Below, one piece after another: positions 15,590 to 20,266 of a DNA stretch of 20,266 nucleotides. The stretch's first letter is position 1. Each line of letters starts with the position of its first letter. The position numbers and the translations under genes are program-made. The stretch is from JAKQHY01 sp034429475 (GTDB lineage: Bacteria; Chloroflexota; Anaerolineae; B4-G1; SLSP01), in NCBI GenBank assembly GCA_034429475.1, contig DAOUGD010000056.1, forward strand, positions 1 through 20,266. Direction: 5' to 3'. The notes under the pieces are model-generated. The model was not told the DNA's origin and ran no database searches. It was given only the letters and a program-made list of their open reading frames with translations.

Positions 15590-15629
15590 TTTATCGTATT
15601 TTTACATTTATCGTATTTATACGATAAAT
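15590..15629. promoter_or_regulatory. Candidate ArsR operator: perfect dyad plus extra half-site
   Basis: ATTTATCGTAT-TT-ATACGATAAAT (15606-15629) is a perfect 11+11 bp inverted repeat. A further half-site TTTATCGTAT lies at 15590-15599, 17 bp from the matching half of the dyad. The dyad covers the predicted transcription start and touches the -10 box; the extra half-site abuts the ribosome site of arsR. Confidence 0.8.
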
Positions 15630-15655
15630 TATACAATCAAAAGAGCGCTTGTCAA
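15628..15655 (-). promoter_or_regulatory. Promoter of arsR-hgcAB
   Basis: The minus strand has TTGACA (15650-15655), 16 bp, TATAAT (15628-15633): both boxes perfect sigma-70 consensus. The predicted start near 15621 falls inside the dyad, a layout expected for steric repression. Confidence 0.8.
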
Positions 15656-15735
15656 TATCCAAGTGCCCGGAATTTCACCGGCAGATTACATTCAAAATCT
15701 GCTCAATCCGTTGACAAAAAAGCCCAATGCACCGT

Positions 15736-18375
15736 TCAGGCCAGAATGACCTCTCCTGCGGTCCCGTCCACGGTGATTAGCTGCCCGCTGTGGATGCGGC
15801 GGGTGGCCGCGCCGGTGCCGAGCACCGCCGGGATGCCATACTCGCGGGCGACGATGCTGCCGTGGCTGAACGGCCCGCCCACGTCGGTAACGATGGCGGC
15901 GGCCATCGCAAAAAGCGGCGTCCACGCCGGCGTCGTGATCGCGGATACCAGGATGTCACCCGGCTGCATCTGCCCGAAATCCTCCGGGCCGCGCAGCACG
16001 CGCGCCGTTCCGACAACGCGCCCCGGGCTGGCGCCCGCGCCTTTGAGGATTGCCCCAGTCTCGCCGCCGGCGCGCGCCGGCCCGATTTTTTCAACGCGCT
16101 TCATCCACCGGCTGTTTTGCGGCAATCCCACGGGAGGCATCGCTTGTTTTTCGGCCTGCCATACGGCCTTGCGTTGCGCGATCGCTTCAGTGATGGGACT
16201 CAGGCTCTCGCCCTGGTCGAGCGCGGCGGCGGCCTGATCAGCTTCCGCCTCGTACAGCCAGTAGACGTCGTTACCCTGCGCGAGCATCCCCGCTTCGACC
16301 AGACGCCGTCCGAGTTCCCCCAACATCTGGCGCAGCAAAGGATACCCCAGGCCCAGGTCGGCCAGGCTATCCTCGCGCATGGGGCCGTAGCGGTGCGCCC
16401 AACCTAGCAACTTGTGGAACGCCTTCAGGCGCAATCCTCGCAACCGCCCGGAGATATCCTGGATGGCCTCGTCGCGCCGGGCTGACAACGCCTGTTGACG
16501 TTCATACGGGCTGGTTCCCTGGCCCTTGAGGTACATTTTGATCGCATCCAACAGCGGTGCAGGAGCATCCGCCGGCGTCGGCTTGGCGAAGTCGAGATCG
16601 TAAGTGGTGTGCCCGTAGCGGGCCAGATGCTCGCGGAAGTGGCGCTGCCATTCATGCCAATCATTCTCAGCAAGACCCGGCGGGATGCTTTCTTCGGCTA
16701 ATTGCGCGATCAACTGCGCAGTTGGCGTGTGCGCGACGTGATCGGCCAGCGCCGGACGTTCCCGGCACGCTTGCGCCACGTCGTAGAGCGACTTTTCGGC
16801 CAGGATGGGGAGGCTATCGAAGCCCAGCAAGAAGGTCGGCGCCGGCGGATCGGTGCGGCGTTTGACCAGTTTGTCGTAGAAAGCTGCGAACCCGGCCTCT
16901 GCGCTCATTGCGATGCCAATAACGCCTGATTGCAGGACGGTGTAGGTATGCACCGCTTCGCCCAACAACTCGCGCGTGCCGGTCAGAAGGTCGGCGGCGG
17001 GCAGTTGGCGCAGCGGATGAGCTTGCCAGCGTTCGATCACGGTCACGTAACGCGGATGCGCCTCGTCCCGCCAACGCGCTTCGACGTGCCACATGATGCG
17101 CCAGACCGAAGGTCGCATCAAGCCAATGAGCATCTGCCACATGGATTTGAGGGTGAAGCGCATTTGGAGGTAGGGATAGCCGTTGACGGCCACATAACAT
17201 TCGTCCGGCATAAAGCCCTGCCCAAAGAGCGTATTGAACAATTGCACCGTGCCGGCGTTGATCACCCGCCGCCCCAGCGTGCCGAAGAGGGGCGTCAACG
17301 GGTCGGGCAGTTGTTCGATGATGCTGGAGCGAAAGCCGATGGCCTTGGGGTCGGGCAGAATCCACTCGGTCGGCGGCGGGATGGGAGGCGCAGACGGCTC
17401 CGGCGGCAGCGCCGTGATGGGACGCGCCTGGAGGATGGCGAAGCGTCCGTCGGCCCACGCCCATTCGATGTCCATCGGCATTTCGTACAGACTCTCGATT
17501 TGCGCACCCAACCGCGCCAGTGCGGCAGCCTGCGCGTCGTTCAGTACCGGCGCGCGGCGCAAATTTTCCGGCGTCGGTTGCTCTGTCGTGCCACTTGCCG
17601 TCCGCACCGTCATCACCTGCTTGTCGGCGGTGTCCCGCGCGGTCACTTGCCCGGTGGCTTTGTCCAGCGTCAGCATGTCAGGCGTTACCGTGCCGCCGAC
17701 CACCGACTCGCCCAATCCCCAGGCCGCGCTGATCATCACCTGGTCACGCCTCCCGGTGAAGGGGTTGGCGGTGAACATGACGCCGGCGGCTTCCGCTGGT
17801 ACGAGCTGCTGTACCACCACCGCCAGGCTCACGGTTTCCTGATCAATGCCGTGCTGCATCCGGTAGCCGATGGCCCGCGCCGTCCACAGGCTGGCCCAAC
17901 AGCGTTGGACGGCGTCCAACACGGCTTCCACGCCTTGCACGTTGAGGTAGGTTTCTTGTTGCCCGGCGAAAGACAGATCCGGCAGGTCTTCGGCGGTGGC
18001 GGAGGAGCGGACGGCGACGGGGAGAGAGGGAGTAGGGAGTAGGGAGTAGGGAGTAGGGAGGGCGAGGTAGGCGGTGCGGATGGCGTCGGCGATGGCGGGA
18101 GGAATGAGAGCGGCGGCGAAAAGGGTGCCGATTTGGGCCGAGGCGGTTTCCAGGGTGGCAGGTTGGGACGGATCGGCCAGGCGTAACGCGGCCAGGATGT
18201 GGGGTTGCAGGTCTTTTTCGGCGACGAATTGCCGGTAGGCCTCGGTGGTCACGTAGAAACCGTCGGGAACGGGCAGGCCCGCGCCGGCCAACCGGGCCAG
18301 CGACGCGCCCTTGCCGCCGGTCAGCGCCAGCGTCGCCTGCGGATCAGATAACGACAATACGTACTCTGCGCTCAT
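15736..18375 (-). CDS. PEP synthase / rifampicin phosphotransferase-like dikinase
   Basis: This 879-aa protein has the three-part layout of the PEP-synthase-like antibiotic phosphotransferases. The N-terminal ATP-grasp domain (about 1-325) includes GGKGASLARL (20-29) and VAVRSSATAEDLP (120-132). A long variable middle domain follows (about 335-770). The C-terminal swivelling phosphohistidine domain has GGPFSHGSIVARE with catalytic-type His838. It lacks the PEP/pyruvate-binding TIM barrel of true PEP synthase or PPDK. Length and order fit rifampicin phosphotransferase, which phosphorylates rifamycins with ATP, but many relatives have unknown substrates. GAGGAGGTGAAGG precedes the ATG. A heptanucleotide repeat at 18028-18060 encodes a Pro/Leu/Tyr-rich insert at about residues 107-118, just before the RSSATAED motif. 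Confidence 0.85.
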   Translation of the reverse strand: MSAEYVLSLSDPQATLALTGGKGASLARLAGAGLPVPDGFYVTTEAYRQFVAEKDLQPHILAALRLADPSQPATLETASAQIGTLFAAALIPPAIADAIRTAYLALPTPYSLLPTPSLPVAVRSSATAEDLPDLSFAGQQETYLNVQGVEAVLDAVQRCWASLWTARAIGYRMQHGIDQETVSLAVVVQQLVPAEAAGVMFTANPFTGRRDQVMISAAWGLGESVVGGTVTPDMLTLDKATGQVTARDTADKQVMTVRTASGTTEQPTPENLRRAPVLNDAQAAALARLGAQIESLYEMPMDIEWAWADGRFAILQARPITALPPEPSAPPIPPPTEWILPDPKAIGFRSSIIEQLPDPLTPLFGTLGRRVINAGTVQLFNTLFGQGFMPDECYVAVNGYPYLQMRFTLKSMWQMLIGLMRPSVWRIMWHVEARWRDEAHPRYVTVIERWQAHPLRQLPAADLLTGTRELLGEAVHTYTVLQSGVIGIAMSAEAGFAAFYDKLVKRRTDPPAPTFLLGFDSLPILAEKSLYDVAQACRERPALADHVAHTPTAQLIAQLAEESIPPGLAENDWHEWQRHFREHLARYGHTTYDLDFAKPTPADAPAPLLDAIKMYLKGQGTSPYERQQALSARRDEAIQDISGRLRGLRLKAFHKLLGWAHRYGPMREDSLADLGLGYPLLRQMLGELGRRLVEAGMLAQGNDVYWLYEAEADQAAAALDQGESLSPITEAIAQRKAVWQAEKQAMPPVGLPQNSRWMKRVEKIGPARAGGETGAILKGAGASPGRVVGTARVLRGPEDFGQMQPGDILVSAITTPAWTPLFAMAAAIVTDVGGPFSHGSIVAREYGIPAVLGTGAATRRIHSGQLITVDGTAGEVILA
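18028..18060. repeat. Heptanucleotide tandem repeat (GGGAGTA, 4.7 copies) inside a CDS
   Basis: Four exact GGGAGTA units plus GGGAG occupy 33 bp within the dikinase gene. The repeat keeps the frame now, but gain or loss of one 7-bp unit would shift it. Confidence 0.9.
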
Positions 18376-18397
18376 CCTTCACCTCCTCTGTCAATAG

Positions 18398-18457
18398 CCA
18401 CAGAGAGCACAGAGTTCACAGAGAAAAAAAGGGAAAATCTCTGCGATCTCTGCGGTG
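18398..18457. repeat. MITE-like palindromic repeat (CCACAGAG...CTCTGCGGTG)
   Basis: About 60 bp with a CACAGAG-rich left end and a CTCTGCGATCTCTGCGGTG right end, forming imperfect inverted termini. It is in the SDR-dikinase spacer and closely resembles the element at 13663-13728. Confidence 0.7.
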
Positions 18458-18514
18458 AAAATTTTCATTATCGAGGCTGTGCCGCTGGTTCGGTCACACT
18501 CCTTAAATAATCTC

Positions 18515-18558
18515 AACGGATTGAATGGAAATTCAATCCGTTCAATCCGTTCAATCCG
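18515..18558. repeat. Hairpin plus TTCAATCCG triple repeat after the SDR gene
   Basis: AACGGATTGAAT (18515-18526), GGAA, ATTCAATCCGTT (18531-18542) is a perfect 12-bp stem; TTCAATCCG then recurs at 18532, 18541 and 18550. On the minus strand it follows the SDR stop and could act as a weak terminator. The word CAATCCGTTGACAAA recurs near 15705. Confidence 0.6.
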
Positions 18559-18573
18559 TTGACAAATTCTCGT

Positions 18574-19413
18574 TTATTGCCCGCCCGCTTGTATCCGCCG
18601 CGTCGCCGGGCGCAGGAAGATGGCGATGATCAGCTTATCCAGCCAGTTGGGCGCGAGCACTTTCAGCAACAAGGCCAGGCGTCCAGGCTGCATGATGACT
18701 TCGCGCTTGCGGCGGCGCGCGGCGTTCAGGGTGATGCGGGCGCACTCGTCCGCCGTCATCGTTTTGGCGGTGTAGATGGCGCGACCGCTGGGGCCTTTCG
18801 CCTGGCCGTTTTTGTCCATATAGTGTTCGTGGAACTCACTGGCGACCCAGGAGGGCGAGATCACGGTCACGCTGACCCCGTCAGGTTGGAGTTCCATGCG
18901 TAGCGACTCAGAAAAGCCTTCCAGCGCGAATTTGCTGGCGATGTAGGCGGTGTTGTGCGGGAGGGCCGCCAGTCCGCCCAGGCTGGAGATGTTGACCAGC
19001 CGCCCACGCGTTCCTTTGAGGTGTGGCAGTGCGGCGTGGGTGCAGTAGAGCGCGCCGTAGAAGTTGACGTCAAGCACTTGCTTGAACAGGTGGAGGTCGG
19101 GCAGTTCGTCCAGCCGCGCCACCAGGCCGATGCCGGCGTTGTTGATGAGCATATCGAGCTGCCCGTAGGTTTGTAGCGCGCGTTCAACCAGCGCCCGGCA
19201 CTGCGCTTCGTCGGTGACGTCGGTGGGGACGGCGAGGGCCTGCCCGCCGCGCTGACGGCACTCCTGTGCGAGAGCGTCCAGGCGCTCGACGCTCCGCGCT
19301 GCCAGCGTCAGTCGCGCGCCTTCGTCCGCCAGACGCAGCGCCAACGCTCTGCCAATGCCCGCCGAAGCGCCTGTGACGATGACCGATTGTCCGTTGAATA
19401 TAGAAACAACCAT
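18574..19413 (-). CDS. Short-chain dehydrogenase/reductase (SDR)
   Basis: This is a 279-aa classical SDR oxidoreductase with an NAD(P)-binding Rossmann fold. Motifs are TGASAGIG (14-21), NNAG (91-94), catalytic Ser144 in NISSLGG, and YIASK with Tyr157 and Lys161. The C-terminal part (about 230-265) is basic and then hydrophobic, as in SDR members that associate loosely with membranes or act on lipids, but the substrate is unknown. I chose the ATG at 19413, preceded by AAGGGG, because the frame upstream runs through a dispersed repeat and a separate small ORF. It starts 2 bp after the end of that 31-aa ORF and ends about 200 bp before the dikinase gene. Confidence 0.9.
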   Translation of the reverse strand: MVVSIFNGQSVIVTGASAGIGRALALRLADEGARLTLAARSVERLDALAQECRQRGGQALAVPTDVTDEAQCRALVERALQTYGQLDMLINNAGIGLVARLDELPDLHLFKQVLDVNFYGALYCTHAALPHLKGTRGRLVNISSLGGLAALPHNTAYIASKFALEGFSESLRMELQPDGVSVTVISPSWVASEFHEHYMDKNGQAKGPSGRAIYTAKTMTADECARITLNAARRRKREVIMQPGRLALLLKVLAPNWLDKLIIAIFLRPATRRIQAGGQ

Positions 19414-19415
19414 AA

Positions 19416-19511
19416 TCACCCCTTCAAAAATCGAAACCACAGCCAACCGTCCGCCAATCCGGCAAGCGCGCCCAATCCAAACCAGGGCCAATGTGAGGGT
19501 TTGCGTGCCAT
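19416..19511 (-). CDS. Small 31-aa putative membrane protein
   Basis: A short ORF starts with ATG at 19511, has an excellent ribosome site (GGAGG, 8 bases upstream), and stops 2 bp before the SDR start. Its stop lies within the SDR's Shine-Dalgarno region, as expected for translational coupling. The product (MARKPSHWPWFGLGALAGLA, then DGWLWFRFLKG) is Trp-rich and hydrophobic with basic ends, consistent with one short membrane helix. I know no family for it. It may be a genuine small protein partner of the SDR or a leader peptide that tunes SDR translation. It would be missed by annotation with a length cut-off. Confidence 0.5.
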   Translation of the reverse strand: MARKPSHWPWFGLGALAGLADGWLWFRFLKG

Positions 19512-19538
19512 TGTTTATTCCTCCGAAGATACAAGACA

Positions 19539-19599
19539 GTTTCACGCAAAGGCGCAAAGACGCAAAGTAAAAACAAGAACTTGGCGTGCGCGGTGAAAC
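19539..19599. repeat. MITE-like repeat with GTTTCAC/GTGAAAC termini
   Basis: The left end is GTTTCACGCAAAGGCGCAAAG and the right end GTGAAAC, giving 7-bp perfect inverted termini 61 bp apart. The internal CGCAAAG is repeated. It belongs to the same structural type as the elements near 13.7 and 18.4 kb and lies upstream of the small ORF and SDR. Confidence 0.65.
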
Positions 19600-19623
19600 T
19601 TCCGCCATTGCGGTGAACCCGGT

Positions 19624-19914
19624 TTATGACGACTTCTGGGTCCCTTGGGCGCAACCTTCGGCCATCATCTGGCGGCACATTTCCGCCGGATCGCGGCCTT
19701 CGGCTTGCATCCGCGCCATCATCTGCTGGCACATTTCTGCCGGATCGCGGCCTTCGGCTTGCATCCGCGCCATCATCCGGTGCGGGAAGTCGGCCATCAT
19801 TTTATCCATTATCTTTGGCACGAGACGTGTCGCCCACGCCACAGCCACTCCGCCAACCAACGCGCCCGCCAGCGCCGCGATCACGTATCCCCATACGGTA
19901 GATTTGTTTTTCAT
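19624..19914 (-). CDS. Met/Cys-rich single-helix protein with 18-aa repeats (internal start)
   Basis: Starting at the ATG at 19914, preceded by AGAGAGG, a 96-aa product can be read. It has one N-terminal membrane helix (about residues 7-29). A hydrophilic part follows, with two 18-residue repeats MMARMQAEGRDPAEMC(Q/R)Q and a third partial copy. It contains 14 Met and 3 Cys, so a soft-metal-binding role is conceivable, but that is speculation. The repeat is nearly identical in DNA too. The same frame is continuous with the upstream methyltransferase, so this may be translated alone, as a fusion, or both. I do not recognise a family. Confidence 0.5.
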   Translation of the reverse strand: MKNKSTVWGYVIAALAGALVGGVAVAWATRLVPKIMDKMMADFPHRMMARMQAEGRDPAEMCQQMMARMQAEGRDPAEMCRQMMAEGCAQGTQKSS

Positions 19915-20266
19915 CGGTTGTACCTCTCTTTGAGTTAAAGATTGCTCCAGACGATAGTGCAGAATCACCATCCCCTTGCCAAGCGGCGGAATCAAGCGGA
20001 ACATCCTTTGGAGTTTTTGCAGGCGGGGGATGGATTCTTTGAGCGACGTGTAGTACCACGGCTCCAACAAGCGGATGCCGGGGGCCCAGGCTTCCAGCGC
20101 GTCGTAGGAACGTAGCGACCAGCGCATCCGAAAATCGGCCTTGATCCGCGCCAGTTTGAGATTTTGCAGCCACACGACCAGCGGCGAAGCCACGTCAAAG
20201 ACTATCTCCGCACCGGGGAAGCGCGCGCGCAGCGCCAGCACCAGGCGGCGCATCTCCGCATCGGGG
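19624..20266 (-). CDS. SAM methyltransferase (LCM/Tcmp-like) 3' end, in-frame with a Met/Cys-rich tail; partial
   Basis: The reading frame is open to the window edge, so the N-terminal part with the SAM-binding site is not seen. The visible first ~110 residues, with FPGAEIVFDVASP, KADFRMRWSLRS and GKGMVILHYRL, resemble the C-terminal third of leucine-carboxyl-methyltransferase-like O-methyltransferases (PF04072 type). Such proteins normally end near the HYRL segment. Here the frame continues without a stop through QREVQP into a second module that begins with its own Met at 19914 and ribosome site. Either the methyltransferase carries a C-terminal membrane-anchored extension, or its stop was lost and two proteins are made. 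The family call is from pattern recognition of a fragment and so is moderate. Confidence 0.6.
   Translation of the reverse strand, partial: PDAEMRRLVLALRARFPGAEIVFDVASPLVVWLQNLKLARIKADFRMRWSLRSYDALEAWAPGIRLLEPWYYTSLKESIPRLQKLQRMFRLIPPLGKGMVILHYRLEQSLTQREVQPMKNKSTVWGYVIAALAGALVGGVAVAWATRLVPKIMDKMMADFPHRMMARMQAEGRDPAEMCQQMMARMQAEGRDPAEMCRQMMAEGCAQGTQKSS
19661..19778. repeat. 54-bp tandem repeat inside the Met/Cys-rich ORF
   Basis: Units at 19661-19714 and 19715-19768 differ at three positions by eye, followed by a 10-bp partial copy. Being a multiple of three, copy-number change would alter protein length without breaking the frame. Confidence 0.9.

Noticed and set aside
15736..18375. Calling the dikinase a true phosphoenolpyruvate synthase or a proven rifampicin resistance enzyme
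   Set aside because: The PEP/pyruvate TIM-barrel is absent, and substrate-determining residues of the middle domain cannot be judged without alignment.
15181..18558. Possible CRISPR array from the several short repeats
   Set aside because: Units are 7-9 bp tandem or single palindromes without unique spacers of constant length, and there are no cas genes.
19414..19608. N-terminal extension of the SDR to about 344 aa
   Set aside because: The extra residues come from a dispersed repeat and an overlapping small ORF; the internal ATG at 19413 has a good ribosome site and gives the normal SDR N-terminus.

Overview
The window is gene-dense, GC-rich bacterial DNA. Every gene I can support is on the minus strand, so transcription runs from high to low coordinates. 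The hrcA-grpE-dnaJ-prmA heat-shock cluster with a CIRCE element, the MoxR/DUF58/DUF4129 cluster, the SPFH/DUF3592 pair and the heptameric or palindromic intergenic repeats together suggest a Chloroflexota bacterium, probably of the Anaerolineae type. That assignment is inference from gene content, not a database result.

The centrepiece is at 13755-15655: an arsR-hgcA-hgcB cluster. HgcA (14165-15163) carries the diagnostic cap-helix motif NVWCAAGK followed by a five-helix membrane domain. HgcB (13755-14132) is a two-cluster ferredoxin with a terminal Cys pair. These two proteins are the known determinants of microbial mercury methylation. Directly upstream, an ArsR-family repressor with a Cys-rich N-terminus has a near-consensus promoter whose start site is covered by a perfect 11+11 bp dyad. 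A 62-bp near-perfect hairpin separates arsR from hgcA.

Layout from high to low coordinates. (1) 19624-20266: the 3' end of an LCM-type SAM methyltransferase, fused in frame with a Met/Cys-rich one-helix protein containing a 54-bp tandem repeat. (2) 18574-19511: a 31-aa small ORF and a classical SDR dehydrogenase. (3) 15736-18375: an 879-aa PEP-synthase/rifampicin-phosphotransferase-like dikinase with a heptanucleotide repeat inside the reading frame. (4) arsR-hgcA-hgcB. (5) 8905-13462: a promoter and five genes (DUF4129 protein, membrane protein, MoxR ATPase, DUF58 protein, membrane protein). (6) 7863-8840: an EgtD-like methyltransferase, then a hairpin terminator. (7) 6791-7792: a cytoplasmic GH5-like glycosidase. 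(8) 4051-6711: a large SPFH/band-7 protein and a DUF3592 protein with its own promoter. (9) 38-3975: a CIRCE-controlled hrcA-grpE-dnaJ-prmA operon without dnaK, closed by a strong hairpin at the window edge.

The intergenic spaces between about 13.6 and 19.6 kb are unusually full of short palindromic or tandem repeats (three MITE-like elements, a GGTAGAC hairpin, an 8-bp periodic array, a TTCAATCCG array). The hgcAB block therefore sits in a repeat-rich accessory neighbourhood between ordinary housekeeping operons.
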